A stretch of 64,000 bases of DNA from Fructilactobacillus fructivorans (GTDB lineage Bacteria; Bacillota; Bacilli; Lactobacillales; Lactobacillaceae). Positions 28,531 to 38,207 of the stretch are shown here, one piece after another (the stretch's first letter is position 1; each line of letters opens with the position of its first letter). A program made the position numbers and the translations under genes. Where the stretch lies: assembly GCF_001434095.1 (NCBI RefSeq), contig NZ_AZDS01000005.1, forward strand, positions 62,001-126,000, read 5' to 3'. The notes beneath the pieces were generated by a model. The model was given only the letters and a program-made list of their open reading frames with translations. It did no database searches and was not told the origin of the DNA.

Positions 28531-29196
28531 TTAATAAATTGTATTTTGAAAGATTCGTTTGTTACTTAAACTTCTAGCCCATTTAACGTAACCATATTCA
28601 CAAATCTGAAGCCAAGTGTAAGCAATCAAAGCGGCTCCAATTGTGTCAGACGGAAAGTGAGCGTTAAGATAAACCCTTGAAATCATCACCAAGAAAAGCA
28701 TGATGACCAGGATCGTTCTGACAATCCAGCGTGTTGATTGGCGATTAATCATTGGTACCACAATAATCCACAACACACTAATCACTAAGAAAGCCCCTAG
28801 CACGTGACCACTGGGATAGCTAAAACCAGTGTCACCTGGCAAATGCATTGATGGTCTAGGTTTTGCCACAATGTGCTTAATAACAAACCCAATGGCGTCC
28901 CCTCCAAAGACTAAGACTAATGAAAAGAACGCGGGAACCTTGAATTTAAACCACCACAGAAGAATAGCGATTATCAGGATCCAGACGATGTCCATTTTCG
29001 GACTCGCGACAAAACTAATTATTGAAAAAATGGTCTCCTCAAATGAAGAAGGATAACCTTGAATCGTTCCAATTAACATGGAATCTAAAAAACCAACGTA
29101 GCCAAAACTCATTTTGACTCCAATCGTTAAAATTAACGACAGGAGAAACGAAATGGTTAGTTTATACGGGCGACTAACGTCCCTTCCAATCATCAT
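28531..29196 (-). CDS. PAP2 family phosphatase
   Basis: Membrane acid phosphatase of the PAP2 family, likely acting on a lipid such as undecaprenyl pyrophosphate or phosphatidylglycerophosphate. The 221-residue product has six hydrophobic helices and the three active-site motifs: KPRP (112-115), YPSGH (127-131) and SRVYLNAHFPSD (173-184), with the catalytic histidines in place. A TTG further upstream opens the frame to 29214, but GGAGG lies before the ATG at 29194-29196. It is monocistronic, just upstream of the lysP promoter. The substrate is not resolved by sequence. Confidence 0.85.
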   Translation of the reverse strand: MMIGRDVSRPYKLTISFLLSLILTIGVKMSFGYVGFLDSMLIGTIQGYPSSFEETIFSIISFVASPKMDIVWILIIAILLWWFKFKVPAFFSLVLVFGGDAIGFVIKHIVAKPRPSMHLPGDTGFSYPSGHVLGAFLVISVLWIIVVPMINRQSTRWIVRTILVIMLFLVMISRVYLNAHFPSDTIGAALIAYTWLQICEYGYVKWARSLSNKRIFQNTIY

Positions 29197-29290
29197 AAGT
29201 ACAATTACCTCCAAGAATTCATATAAAAAAAGTATAACATAATATCAATCACTCATTAGAGACAAGGACTAAATTACAGTCGTACTAATA

Positions 29291-29299
29291 TGATATAAT
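29291..29299 (+). promoter_or_regulatory. Extended -10 promoter of TSUP gene
   Basis: TG-A-TATAAT about 35 bp before the start codon; no convincing -35 upstream. Confidence 0.5.
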
Positions 29300-29333
29300 T
29301 ACAACATGAATTTTATAGATTGGGGTCTTATGA

Positions 29334-30185
29334 ATGATTCATAGTATTATTATCATGGTGCTCGTGGGAATCTTTGCGGGAGTACTTGGTGCCATCCTTG
29401 GTATTGGTGGTGGGATGATCATCACACCCGTTTTAACCATCGGCTTTAACCTGGACATCAAATACGCCATTGGAGCTAGTATTATTGCGGTAATCGCAAC
29501 TAGTTCGGGGGCCACCATCGCATATCTAAAAGATAACGTCTTAAATTTAAGGGTGGCCATGTTTTTAGAGATCGCCACTTCAATTGGTGCCGTAGCAGGA
29601 GCCCTATTAACAGGAGTGATTAATCCCATTTTTCTTTATATTTTATTTGGACTCCTGCTGTTCTTCTCTGGACTGAACATGATTAAAAAAATCTGGGGTA
29701 AACAGGTGCAGACTAACGCAACTAGCAATGATGCCATCGCGAAGAAATTAAAACTAAATGGTTCATACTACGATAAGAACCTAAAAAAACAAATTGATTA
29801 TAAAGTTACAAATGTTCCTGCTGGTCTCACGGTTATGTTTGGCGCCGGGATTGCCAGTGGATTACTCGGAATTGGATCAGGTGCCTTTAAGGTCATTGCC
29901 ATGGATACTTTCATGAAAATGCCATTAAAACCATCTAGTTCGACCAGTAATCTAATGATGGGAGTAACCGCAGCCGCTAGTGCGACCATTTACTTTTTTA
30001 ATGGTTCAATTCTGCCCCAGATTGCTGTTCCACTAGCACTCGGGATTATTCTAGGTGCTACGGTGGGTTCACGAGTAATGCAAATCATGCCTTCTAAATT
30101 GATTCGAATTATTTTTATTCCGATCTTAATTTACCTAGGAGTGCAGATGATTCTTAAAGGATTCGGGGTGAACCTCCTATCATGA
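29334..30185 (+). CDS. TSUP family anion transporter/exporter
   Basis: Member of the TauE/SafE (TSUP, DUF81) membrane family, whose known members move sulfite, sulfoacetate, thiosulfate and other small organic anions. The 283-residue product has about eight hydrophobic helices in two halves, each opening with a glycine-rich signature: LGAILGIGGGMIITPVL near residue 20 and SGLLGIGSGAFKV near residue 178. It overlaps the DUF1634 gene by 4 bp (ATGA), so the two are translationally coupled. This pairing is common in Firmicutes. The substrate is unknown. Confidence 0.82.
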   Translation: MIHSIIIMVLVGIFAGVLGAILGIGGGMIITPVLTIGFNLDIKYAIGASIIAVIATSSGATIAYLKDNVLNLRVAMFLEIATSIGAVAGALLTGVINPIFLYILFGLLLFFSGLNMIKKIWGKQVQTNATSNDAIAKKLKLNGSYYDKNLKKQIDYKVTNVPAGLTVMFGAGIASGLLGIGSGAFKVIAMDTFMKMPLKPSSSTSNLMMGVTAAASATIYFFNGSILPQIAVPLALGIILGATVGSRVMQIMPSKLIRIIFIPILIYLGVQMILKGFGVNLLS

Positions 30186-30583
30186 GTAATCAAAACAACG
30201 TAAAAAATAGTCAGGCGGAACAAAAAGCTGAAAATATCAGAATTGAACAATTAATTGGAAAGATCATGCGGATCGGGGTTATCATCTCTGTCATCATCAT
30301 GCTTTTTGGATTGGTTCTATACATTGTTACCGGAACAACTGGATTTGGAAGTCACTATTACCTTACTTCCTTCAGTCAATTACTGAAGGGAATCATTTCG
30401 TTAAAACCATATTCGATTATGATGCTAGGTGTATTTGCTTTGATCCTCACACCAGTTCTGCGAGTGGTCGTCTCCATCTATTCTTTCTATAAAGAACATG
30501 ATAAAATGTACGTCATTATTACTACGATTGTTTTTATCATTTTACTGATTAGTTTCTTCCTTGGAACTTTTCTTCATCTTTAA
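30182..30583 (+). CDS. DUF1634 membrane protein
   Basis: Small membrane protein of unknown function, 133 residues: a polar N-terminal 30 residues, then three hydrophobic segments (about 31-55, 75-105 and 110-132). DUF1634 genes regularly follow TSUP genes and may be an accessory subunit. Its ATG overlaps the TSUP stop codon. A strong two-way terminator follows. Confidence 0.78.
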   Translation: MSNQNNVKNSQAEQKAENIRIEQLIGKIMRIGVIISVIIMLFGLVLYIVTGTTGFGSHYYLTSFSQLLKGIISLKPYSIMMLGVFALILTPVLRVVVSIYSFYKEHDKMYVIITTIVFIILLISFFLGTFLHL

Positions 30584-30586
30584 AAC

Positions 30587-30624
30587 ACAAAAACAGTTAG
30601 ACATTAATGTCTAACTGTTTTTGT
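30587..30624. terminator. Bidirectional terminator, 18-bp perfect stem
   Basis: Perfect inverted repeat, 18 bp per arm with a 2-bp centre (ACAAAAACAGTTAGACAT and complement), between the convergent DUF1634 and aminotransferase genes. A/T runs at both ends let it act in both directions. Confidence 0.88.
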
Positions 30625-30629
30625 TTGGT

Positions 30630-31802
30630 CTAATTTAAATAATCTTCCATTCTGGTTAAACCTGTTTCTAAGTCATCTTTAGACGCAGCATACGAAATCC
30701 GAATGTAACCCTTACCAGCTTCACCAAAGGCTGATCCCGGAATAACACCAACCTTCGCGTTCTGGGCCAAATCCTGAGCAAATTTAACGTCATCTTGCCC
30801 ATACTTAGTGGGAATTTTAACAAAAATGTAGAAAGCTCCCGTTGGAGCAATCGGCTTAAGTCCCATGCCCTTTAAACGTGCGATGGCTTCATCCCGGTTC
30901 TTCTGGTATTCGTCACGCATCGGGAAAGCATCATCCATCCCATTACTTAAAGCTTCCAGCGCTCCGTACTGAGCTGGATCTGATGGAGATGAAACCAGGT
31001 AACCATGCATCTTATTGGCTTGTGTGATAAATTCAGCTGGACCCATTGTAAAGCCTAATCGATAACCGGTCATTGCGTGCGATTTGGAAACTCCATTAAT
31101 AACCACGGTTTGGTCTGGCAAATACTCAGCCAGTGAATGGTGTTTGATTCCATAGGTCAACTCACTATAGATCTCATCAGCAATTACAAAGATCGCATGT
31201 TGCTTCAAAACTGGCACTAGCGCTTGCAACTGTTCCGGCGTGTATTCTACCCCTGTAGGGTTGTTTGGGTAATTCAAGATTAAGGCCTTCGCGTTGGGAT
31301 GCTTTGTAAGAACCGTTTCCAGTTCATCTGGGGTTAAAACAAAATCAGATTTTGCGGTGTTAATGAAGATCGGTTTTCCGCCGGCAAAACGAACCAGGGA
31401 CTCGTAAAGTGGATAGAATGGTGCTGGAATCAGCACTTCATCTCCAGGATTAACCGTTGTAAAAACCGATGCAGCAATTGCTTCCGTTGCACCCATATTA
31501 ACCATAATTTCCGTATCGGGATCATAATGCAGATTGTATTTTTGGCTCATAAAATGACTAATGGCGTCACGAAGCGGCTTAATTCCCTTGTGAGGAGAAT
31601 AGTGTGAATGGTTGTCCGCAATGCTTTTCATCATGGCTTTTTTTACGTGTTCAGGAGTGTTAAAACCCGGTTCGCCAACTGACAACATCACTAATCCATC
31701 AATGTCGGCAATCGACTCTGAGAAAGCACGAATGGCTGAGGGTTGTAACTCAGTTAGGTTTTGATTAAAACGATTTTGTAAATTTTCATTTAAAGTAGGC
31801 AT
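30630..31802 (-). CDS. PLP aminotransferase, probable N-acetyl-LL-diaminopimelate aminotransferase
   Basis: Class I/II aminotransferase. The 390-residue product has the PLP lysine Lys240 in SKSHAMTGYR, the NYPNNPTG motif near 177-184, and ADEIY near 208-212. It is annotated in many genomes as an aromatic aminotransferase (PatA), but here it is the last gene of a lysine operon that otherwise lacks the aminotransferase step between dapH and dapL, so N-acetyl-L,L-DAP transamination is the best inference. The ATG at 31800-31802 is preferred over one 18 bp upstream because GATGAGGA precedes it. Confidence 0.85.
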   Translation of the reverse strand: MPTLNENLQNRFNQNLTELQPSAIRAFSESIADIDGLVMLSVGEPGFNTPEHVKKAMMKSIADNHSHYSPHKGIKPLRDAISHFMSQKYNLHYDPDTEIMVNMGATEAIAASVFTTVNPGDEVLIPAPFYPLYESLVRFAGGKPIFINTAKSDFVLTPDELETVLTKHPNAKALILNYPNNPTGVEYTPEQLQALVPVLKQHAIFVIADEIYSELTYGIKHHSLAEYLPDQTVVINGVSKSHAMTGYRLGFTMGPAEFITQANKMHGYLVSSPSDPAQYGALEALSNGMDDAFPMRDEYQKNRDEAIARLKGMGLKPIAPTGAFYIFVKIPTKYGQDDVKFAQDLAQNAKVGVIPGSAFGEAGKGYIRISYAASKDDLETGLTRMEDYLN

Positions 31803-31835
31803 ATTAATTTTCCTCATCATCTGAAGATCTAACGA

Positions 31836-32888
31836 CTAAATTAAATCTCTTTTAACTAGTTCCTCACCAATTTCAACCGTGTTTAAGGCAGCACCCTTTA
31901 ATAAGTTATCAGCAACTACCCACATGTTATAAGCATTATCATTTTCTTGATCTGGTCGCACCCTACCAACGTATGTATCTTCTTTGCCGGCAGCGTCAAT
32001 TGGTTGTGGATAAAGTTGCTTCTTTGGATCATCTTTATGCGTTACACCTGGTGCATCGTTTAAAATGCTTTGAATCTTTTCTCGACTAGCATCCTTAGCA
32101 TCATCAACGGTGAAGTAAACTGACTCTCCATGACAAATTTCAACTGGAACTCGCACACAAGTTGCAGTAACCTTAATTGCTCCAGAATTCATGTCATTTA
32201 ACATGATCTTCTTGGTTTCATGAATCATCTTCCACTCTTCGTGGGTGTAACCGTCTTTTTCAAAGACATCAATTTGAGGAAGTAGGTTAAATGCAAGTGG
32301 ATAATGTTCCTTCTCACCCTTAACTGGGAAGATGTGAGCATCCATCTTTTTACCGTCAAGGTGTTCTTGTGCCTCATCCCTTAACTCATCGAGTCCACTT
32401 TGACCAGCTCCAGAAGCAGCCTGGTAGGTAGAAACAATGATTTGCTTTAAACCAAACTGTTTTCTGATTGGTTCTAGGGCAACCACCATTTGAATGGTAG
32501 AACAGTTGGGGTTAGCAATAATTCCATGATGATTTTCAAGTGCATCCGGGTTAACTTCCGGAACCACTAACGGGACGTCTGGATCCATCCGAAAAGCACT
32601 GGTATTATCGACCGCAACTGCTCCCCGTTTAACGGCTTCTGGTAACAATTTCTTTGAAACGGCACCACCTGCTGAAGCAAGCACTAAATCGACCCCATCA
32701 AAAGAATCGGGCGTAGCCTCTTCAACGGTCAAAACATCATCTCGATACTTTAACTTTTTCCCAGCTGACCGTTTGGAAGCTAATAACTTCAAACTCTTAA
32801 CCGGGATATTTGATTCAGCTAACTTCTGCATGAGACGTGTTCCAACAGCACCTGTGGCACCTAAAATTGCTACATTATACTCTTTCAT
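31836..32888 (-). CDS. asd: Aspartate-semialdehyde dehydrogenase
   Basis: NADPH enzyme that reduces aspartyl phosphate to aspartate semialdehyde, the branch-point substrate of lysine and threonine/methionine synthesis. The product (350 residues from ATG) has the nucleotide-binding GATGAVGTRL at about 10-19 and the catalytic cysteine Cys129 in NPNCSTIQ. The downstream histidine and arginine regions look normal. A GTG just before the ATG is an alternative start. It lies 14 bp after dapB in the operon. Confidence 0.95.
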   Translation of the reverse strand: MKEYNVAILGATGAVGTRLMQKLAESNIPVKSLKLLASKRSAGKKLKYRDDVLTVEEATPDSFDGVDLVLASAGGAVSKKLLPEAVKRGAVAVDNTSAFRMDPDVPLVVPEVNPDALENHHGIIANPNCSTIQMVVALEPIRKQFGLKQIIVSTYQAASGAGQSGLDELRDEAQEHLDGKKMDAHIFPVKGEKEHYPLAFNLLPQIDVFEKDGYTHEEWKMIHETKKIMLNDMNSGAIKVTATCVRVPVEICHGESVYFTVDDAKDASREKIQSILNDAPGVTHKDDPKKQLYPQPIDAAGKEDTYVGRVRPDQENDNAYNMWVVADNLLKGAALNTVEIGEELVKRDLI

Positions 32889-32902
32889 CACTAATTGCTC
32901 CT

Positions 32903-33682
32903 CTATAAAATATTTTCTAATCCAACCACTAAACCATTAACGTTATCGACCTTTTGAATAGCGACTTTTAGCCCGTTCATAAACGAATCCCGGTCAAAAG
33001 AATCCTGACGAATCGTTAAGGCTTCGCCATCACCTCCAAATAAGACTTGTTCGTGAGCAACGTATCCTGGCAGTCGCACAGCATGAATTGGTACCCCATC
33101 ATACTCAGCTCCACGAGCACCCTTCAATGTTTCTTCGGTCTTCACTGGCTTGGGTTGTTCTTTTCTTCCTGCACTAATTAACTTAGCGGTGTTGATAGCA
33201 GTCCCTGATGGTGCATCCTTTTTATCCTGATGATGCATCTCAATAATCTCAGCATCCGGAAAGTATTGGGCCGCTTCTTTAGCAAATTTCATTAACAACA
33301 CCGCCGAAATGCCAAAATTAGGAGCGATAATTCCGCTCACGTCCTGATCATCCGCAATTTTTTGTAACTCAGAAAGCTGATCGTCACTCAGACCACTAGT
33401 TCCGATCACAGGATGAATGCCATTTTCAAGGGCAAACTTGGTGTTAGGATAGGCTGCTTTAGGAACCGTAAAGTCCACCCAAACATCAATATCTTTGCCA
33501 TTAATTTGGTCAAAACTATTATATACATGAACATCATCGGGTAGATTATGACTCTTAGGACTTAAATCCTCGGCCTTGGGATCATAGACTCCAACCAATT
33601 GAAAATCATCATTTTTTTCAATCATTTTAATGGCTTTCTGACCCATTGAGCCACGAAAACCAGCTACTAATACTTTAATCAT
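32903..33682 (-). CDS. dapB: 4-hydroxy-tetrahydrodipicolinate reductase
   Basis: NAD(P)H enzyme of lysine synthesis. The 259-residue product has the dinucleotide loop GFRGSMGQ (8-15) and the active-site signature [15 protein letters not shown] (148-162) with catalytic His150/His151 and the substrate lysine. It overlaps the end of dapA by 8 bp, so translation is coupled. GGGAGA ribosome-binding site inside dapA. Confidence 0.96.
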   Translation of the reverse strand: MIKVLVAGFRGSMGQKAIKMIEKNDDFQLVGVYDPKAEDLSPKSHNLPDDVHVYNSFDQINGKDIDVWVDFTVPKAAYPNTKFALENGIHPVIGTSGLSDDQLSELQKIADDQDVSGIIAPNFGISAVLLMKFAKEAAQYFPDAEIIEMHHQDKKDAPSGTAINTAKLISAGRKEQPKPVKTEETLKGARGAEYDGVPIHAVRLPGYVAHEQVLFGGDGEALTIRQDSFDRDSFMNGLKVAIQKVDNVNGLVVGLENIL

Positions 33683-34571
33683 TTAAAATGTCTCCCAAAG
33701 AATTGACGTCTAGTGCTTGTGCCAACTCTTCTTTTTCATCCCGATTGAGGGTTGCAATTGGTAAACGACACCCACCAACGCTTAATCCATTAGCATTCAA
33801 AGCAGCCTTCGTTGGTGATGGTGATGGGAACATGAATAGGGCTTGCATTTTTGGCGTTAACCAACGCTGTAACTTTCCAGCTGCTTGGTAGTCGCCGTGG
33901 TCTAAATCATCGTACATAGCTCTAAGTTGATCTCCGTAGACATGGGACGCAACCGAAATCACACCGTCACCACCCAGCATCTTAGTTGCCAACGCTTGGG
34001 GATCTTCTCCACTGTAAACAAGAAAGTCATCGGGAGTGTTGGAGATAATATATTCCATATCAGGGAGGGAACCACATTGCTTAATGCCAGCAATGTTATT
34101 GTACTCTGACAATTCAACCACCGTCTCTTTATCCATGTTTACTCCCGTACGACCAGGGATATTGTAAATGATAATAGGTTTATCGGAATGATCCGCCACA
34201 TACTTAAAGTGCTCTTTCATGCCACGTTGGTTAGGCTTGTTGTAATAAGGAACAACCACGAGTCCGTAATCAATTCCATCCAACTGCATGACTTTTTGGT
34301 TGAATTCAGCGGTTTGTTGCGTGTTATTAGAACCAGTGCCGGCGATCACAGGATACTTGTCACCAACGATCTTGCCAAATTCGCCGTATAACTTTAATTT
34401 TTCGTCTTCCGATAACGTTGGTGTCTCACCAGTTGTTCCGCCAACCACAAATCCGTTGGTGCCCGTATCAATTAAGTGTTGAATCAACTTTTTCAGTCGT
34501 CCAATATCCACTGCCCCATCATCACTAAATGGAGTGACGATGGCCGTAAGTAAATCTGCTTTTTCTACCAT
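33675..34571 (-). CDS. dapA: 4-hydroxy-tetrahydrodipicolinate synthase
   Basis: Condenses pyruvate and aspartate semialdehyde; first committed lysine step. The 298-residue TIM-barrel product has GGTTGE (44-49), the catalytic tyrosine Tyr136 in YNIPGRTG and the Schiff-base lysine Lys164 in AGIKQ. Length is normal. Ordinary member of the lysine operon with an AAGGAGA site. Confidence 0.96.
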   Translation of the reverse strand: MVEKADLLTAIVTPFSDDGAVDIGRLKKLIQHLIDTGTNGFVVGGTTGETPTLSEDEKLKLYGEFGKIVGDKYPVIAGTGSNNTQQTAEFNQKVMQLDGIDYGLVVVPYYNKPNQRGMKEHFKYVADHSDKPIIIYNIPGRTGVNMDKETVVELSEYNNIAGIKQCGSLPDMEYIISNTPDDFLVYSGEDPQALATKMLGGDGVISVASHVYGDQLRAMYDDLDHGDYQAAGKLQRWLTPKMQALFMFPSPSPTKAALNANGLSVGGCRLPIATLNRDEKEELAQALDVNSLGDILND

Positions 34572-34585
34572 AATATATAATCTCC

Positions 34586-35767
34586 TTACTTTGCTGCTTG
34601 CTGCATCCGGAAATTCAAAAATCCAATAATGGCTCCACTGCCAACCTTAATTGCTGCTGGATTAGGAGTAAGCGTTGCCTCATGAAGTTGAGAATCGGGA
34701 TCACCAATGCCTAACCAGAACATTGTGCCAGGAATCTTAGATAGAAGATACCCAAAGTCTTCCCCGGTCATGGCTGGCATTGTGTTAATAAAATCAACGT
34801 CCGCTTGATTCTCCATGTAATTAATAAAATTACTGGTTAACTTTGGATTATTTTCAACCGGAAGATAACCGCCTTGATTCAAATCCAATTGAACCTTGCA
34901 ATCGTAACTGGTAGCAATCCCACTAGCGACCTCTTTTAACCGTCGATCAATCAATTCAATCATCTTTTGTGTTAATCCTCGAATCGTTCCCTCAATGCGA
35001 GCATGGCCAGCGATGACATTCCGAATCGTTCCAGCCTCCATCTTTCCAAAGGTAACAACTCCACCTTCAATGGGATCAACACTCCGTGACACAATCGTTT
35101 GGACCTGATTAATAAACTGACTAGCGGCCACGATCATATCGTTAGCATCCTGCGGATAAGCCGCATGACCACTCTTTCCAACTAGATCAACATTAACTTC
35201 AGTCGTCCCAGCAAAAAGGGTTCCCATCCGACAACCAATCGCACCAGTCGGCAACTGTGGATTGTCATGTAATCCATAAAACTCATCAGGACGCCATTTT
35301 CCGGTGAAAATGCCGTCTTCATAGGCAACCTTCCCACCATTTTCACTTTCTTCGGCCGGTTGGAAAAACATCAATAGGTTATCCTGAGGCTGATGCTGAG
35401 AGTAGTAATTTAGGATACTCAAAGCTACCGTCATGTGAATATCATGTCCACATGCATGCATCACTCCTGCATGCTTGGACGCAAAGGGTAAGTCGGTCTT
35501 TTCGCTAACGGGCAAAGCGTCAATATCAGTTCGATACCCAATTGTCCGTTTCGGCTTGGTTCCATGAACTAACACCAAGATGGCCGTTGGTAATTTTTCT
35601 GGCACTTCTGTTTCCATATAAGAAGTCGTCAACCCGTCAATCACATGCTTTAAATATTCATGGGTTTCAAACTCATGCATGGCTAATTCAGGAATCTGAT
35701 GAAGATGCCGATAAATTTTTAGTAAATCGTTATCACTCAACTTCGTTTCAGTCTTGGACACATCCAT
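34586..35767 (-). CDS. dapL: N-acetyl-L,L-diaminopimelate deacetylase
   Basis: M20-family metallohydrolase that releases acetate to give L,L-DAP. The 393-residue product has metal ligands in HACGHD (104-109) and the catalytic glutamates in FFQPAEES near 151-157. It closes the acetylase branch after dapH and the aminotransferase. The ATG at 35765-35767 overlaps the dapH stop (TGATG), with a GTG 3 bp further upstream as an alternative. The symbol dapL is the B. subtilis usage and must not be confused with the L,L-DAP aminotransferase of plants. Confidence 0.92.
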   Translation of the reverse strand: MDVSKTETKLSDNDLLKIYRHLHQIPELAMHEFETHEYLKHVIDGLTTSYMETEVPEKLPTAILVLVHGTKPKRTIGYRTDIDALPVSEKTDLPFASKHAGVMHACGHDIHMTVALSILNYYSQHQPQDNLLMFFQPAEESENGGKVAYEDGIFTGKWRPDEFYGLHDNPQLPTGAIGCRMGTLFAGTTEVNVDLVGKSGHAAYPQDANDMIVAASQFINQVQTIVSRSVDPIEGGVVTFGKMEAGTIRNVIAGHARIEGTIRGLTQKMIELIDRRLKEVASGIATSYDCKVQLDLNQGGYLPVENNPKLTSNFINYMENQADVDFINTMPAMTGEDFGYLLSKIPGTMFWLGIGDPDSQLHEATLTPNPAAIKVGSGAIIGFLNFRMQQAAK

Positions 35768-36474
35768 CACTTCCTTAAATCATCTTCGAGTTTTGTCTTG
35801 GACTTAGTCTGGTTATCAATATCTTTGATCTTTTTAGCAGGAACTCCAGCTACCATTGTGTTGGGCTCAACATCGTGTAATACGACGGATCCAGCAGCGA
35901 TGACCGCTCCTTCACCAACGTGAACACCCTCGATTACCACGGCGTTTGCACCCACTAGGACGTTGTCATCAATTCGAACCGGCTCGGCACTGGCGGGTTC
36001 AATTACACCCGCTAAAACGGCTCCTGCACCAATGTGACAGTGTTTACCAACAATGGCACGACCACCAAGAATGGTTCCCATGTCAATCATCGAATCATCA
36101 CCAATTTCGGCTCCAATGTTAATCAAGGCTCCCATCATGATAACTACGTGTTTACCAATTACCACTTGATCCCGAATGATGGCACCTGGCTCAATTCGAG
36201 CATCTAGATTCTTGGTATCAAGGAGTGGCACCGCCGAATTTCGAGCATCACTTTCAATTTCATACTTACTAATTAACTTCTTGTTTTTCTTGAGAAATTT
36301 GGAGACGTTGGCCCAATCGCCAAAGATTACTCCCGTTTTATTCGTGGTAAAATTCTCAATTCCCTTAGGAAATTTAATTTTGCCTAGCTTACCTTTTAAG
36401 TAGACCTTAACTGGGGTCTTTTTATCTGACTCAGAAATAAATTTAATGATTGATTGTGCGTCTAATTGTGCCAT
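35767..36474 (-). CDS. dapH: Tetrahydrodipicolinate N-acetyltransferase
   Basis: Left-handed beta-helix acyltransferase that acetylates tetrahydrodipicolinate from acetyl-CoA. The 235-residue product has an N-terminal alpha/beta domain and, from about residue 90, repeated hexapeptides ([24 protein letters not shown]), then the C-terminal AGVPAKKI typical of acetyl-CoA enzymes. It begins 1 bp after lysA. It shows that the organism uses the acetylase rather than the succinylase variant. Also annotated dapD in lactobacilli. Confidence 0.94.
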   Translation of the reverse strand: MAQLDAQSIIKFISESDKKTPVKVYLKGKLGKIKFPKGIENFTTNKTGVIFGDWANVSKFLKKNKKLISKYEIESDARNSAVPLLDTKNLDARIEPGAIIRDQVVIGKHVVIMMGALINIGAEIGDDSMIDMGTILGGRAIVGKHCHIGAGAVLAGVIEPASAEPVRIDDNVLVGANAVVIEGVHVGEGAVIAAGSVVLHDVEPNTMVAGVPAKKIKDIDNQTKSKTKLEDDLRK

Positions 36475-36475
36475 G

Positions 36476-37786
36476 CTAATTCTCCTTTAATTTTGTATCT
36501 AACCGACTTAAGTCTGCGTAGCTCTCACGTTTAACCGCGATCTGAGATTTTCCACTCTCGACGAAAACCACGGCCGGTCGTGGATTGCGATTATAGTTAG
36601 AAGCCATCGAGTATCCGTAAGCACCAGTATTAAAAATAACGAATATGTCGCCAGGCTTGCTCTTAGGAATGGGCTGATTTTGAATTAAAATATCGCCCGA
36701 TTCACAATACTTTCCAGCAATGCGAACATCCTCAACGGGTTTGCCATCAGCGTTGTTGGCAAGGGCCCCCTCATAATCAGCTTCATACAAAGCTGGCCGA
36801 ATGTTATCGCCCATCCCACCGTCTACAGCAACGTAGGACTTAATTCCAGAAACATCTTTTCTAGAGCCAATGGTGTACAAGCTATAACCAGCGGTACCAA
36901 CGATCGATCGTCCTGGTTCAATCCAAATTGCGGGTGTCGGCAAATTATATGATTTTGTCTTCTGTTTAATCTCATCTACGATCGCCGATACAAATTCCTC
37001 GGGTGCAACCGGATGTTCTTCGTCAGTATACTGAATTCCAAATCCACCACCAACATTAACAACCTTAGCAGTGTACCCAAAGTCATCGTGCCAGTGTTTC
37101 ATCACATCCACTAATTTATCGGCAGCTCCCACAAAGCCTTTCGTCGAAAAGATCTGAGAACCAATATGGGCATGGACCCCCTTCATGTTCATTCGCTTTT
37201 CCTTTAAGACCCGTTGAAGCGCTTCATCGGCTTGGCCTGAGCCAAGGTCAAACCCAAACTTACTGTCAACTTGACCCGTCTGGATATACTCATGGGTGTG
37301 AGCTGAAATTCCTGGAGTAATTCGCAACATCACATCAATATTGGCATTTTGTCCCTCTAAAACATCGTGTAATAAGTCGATCTCATGGAAATTATCCAAC
37401 ATGATCGTCCCTACCCCGTTTTTCACGGCCATCTCTAATTCATCCTTTGACTTATTATTGCCGTGAAAACTTACACGTTTCATCGGAAAATCAGCTTGAA
37501 GAGCCGTAAACAACTCGCCACCAGAAACAACGTCGATTCCAGCCCCTTCTTGCTTCACAATCTGATACATTCCGATCGTGGCAAAAGCCTTACTAGCATA
37601 ATTCACCGAGTAATCAACGTGGCGTTCTTCAAACACTTGTTTAAATTTTCTGATCTGACTTCTGATCTGAGTAACGTCATAAACTTCTAAAGGTGTTCCG
37701 TATTCCTTTGCCAAATCACTGGCTTTAATACCGCCAATGTACAAATCATGATCCCTAATATCCTGCTTATCAATAACCGACTTCAT
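36476..37786 (-). CDS. lysA: Diaminopimelate decarboxylase
   Basis: PLP enzyme making lysine from meso-DAP, the last step. The product (436 residues from the second of two adjacent ATGs) has the PLP lysine Lys66 in NYASKAF, HIGSQIF near 206-212, the GGGFG phosphate loop, EPGRSIVG and the catalytic CESGD. It is the first gene of the long lysine operon and follows the lysine riboswitch. The ATG at 37789 is only 2 bp from the AGGTG ribosome-binding site, so 37786 is preferred. Confidence 0.95.
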   Translation of the reverse strand: MKSVIDKQDIRDHDLYIGGIKASDLAKEYGTPLEVYDVTQIRSQIRKFKQVFEERHVDYSVNYASKAFATIGMYQIVKQEGAGIDVVSGGELFTALQADFPMKRVSFHGNNKSKDELEMAVKNGVGTIMLDNFHEIDLLHDVLEGQNANIDVMLRITPGISAHTHEYIQTGQVDSKFGFDLGSGQADEALQRVLKEKRMNMKGVHAHIGSQIFSTKGFVGAADKLVDVMKHWHDDFGYTAKVVNVGGGFGIQYTDEEHPVAPEEFVSAIVDEIKQKTKSYNLPTPAIWIEPGRSIVGTAGYSLYTIGSRKDVSGIKSYVAVDGGMGDNIRPALYEADYEGALANNADGKPVEDVRIAGKYCESGDILIQNQPIPKSKPGDIFVIFNTGAYGYSMASNYNRNPRPAVVFVESGKSQIAVKRESYADLSRLDTKLKEN

Positions 37787-37810
37787 CATCGCACCTCTTA
37801 AATAATTTAT

Positions 37811-37851
37811 AAAAAAAGATCTCTTTGCTCAGGAGTTGAACAAAAAGATCT
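37811..37851 (-). terminator. Lysine riboswitch terminator (lysA operon)
   Basis: Stem AGATCTTTTTGTTC/GAGCAAAGAGATCT (arms 37838-37851 and 37817-37830) followed by a T run on the minus strand, between the aptamer and lysA. Confidence 0.85.
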
Positions 37852-37884
37852 AAAAATAATTCGTTTGACATTATTTGATCAAAT

Positions 37885-38058
37885 ATTCTTGAATAGCTCC
37901 CCGCAGAATATCTGCGACAGTCCGCAACTTATTAAATCACGTCCCAGCAACCATGTCCCTACTCTGGCACAGTGCTTCGGCAAGCAACCCTTTCACTAAG
38001 TTCATTAACGAGTAACATCTCCGTTAGCTAATCTTGTTGTCTGCAACCTCTATTTGAA
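37885..38058 (-). promoter_or_regulatory. Lysine riboswitch (L box) of lysA operon
   Basis: Minus-strand RNA holds the L-box core: AATAGAGGTTGCAG, CGGAGATG, GAAAGGGTTGCTTGCCGAAG, and GGACTGTCGCAG with hairpin and GGGGAGCT. Clearly related to but different from the copy upstream of lysP. Lysine should switch off the seven-gene operon. Confidence 0.92.
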
Positions 38059-38067
38059 TTTGTTAAG

Positions 38068-38096
38068 AATATACCCCATTTCGATCATTTCGTCAA
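38068..38096 (-). promoter_or_regulatory. lysA operon promoter
   Basis: TTGACG (38091-38096), a 17-bp spacer, and TATATT (38068-38073) on the minus strand, directly upstream of the L box and divergent from lysC. Confidence 0.8.
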
Positions 38097-38145
38097 TTGA
38101 TATAACTTAATTAATAATTATTTCACATATATTTTGTTAATGCGA

Positions 38146-38173
38146 TTGATAAATCTAAAAATAATGCTACAAT
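38146..38173 (+). promoter_or_regulatory. lysC-dapF promoter
   Basis: TTGATA (38146-38151), a 16-bp spacer and TACAAT (38168-38173) with an extended TG element before it. The leader to lysC is only about 30 nt, too short for a riboswitch. Confidence 0.75.
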
Positions 38174-38207
38174 TCAACTTAATCAAATTCTTAAGGATGA
38201 GTAATTC

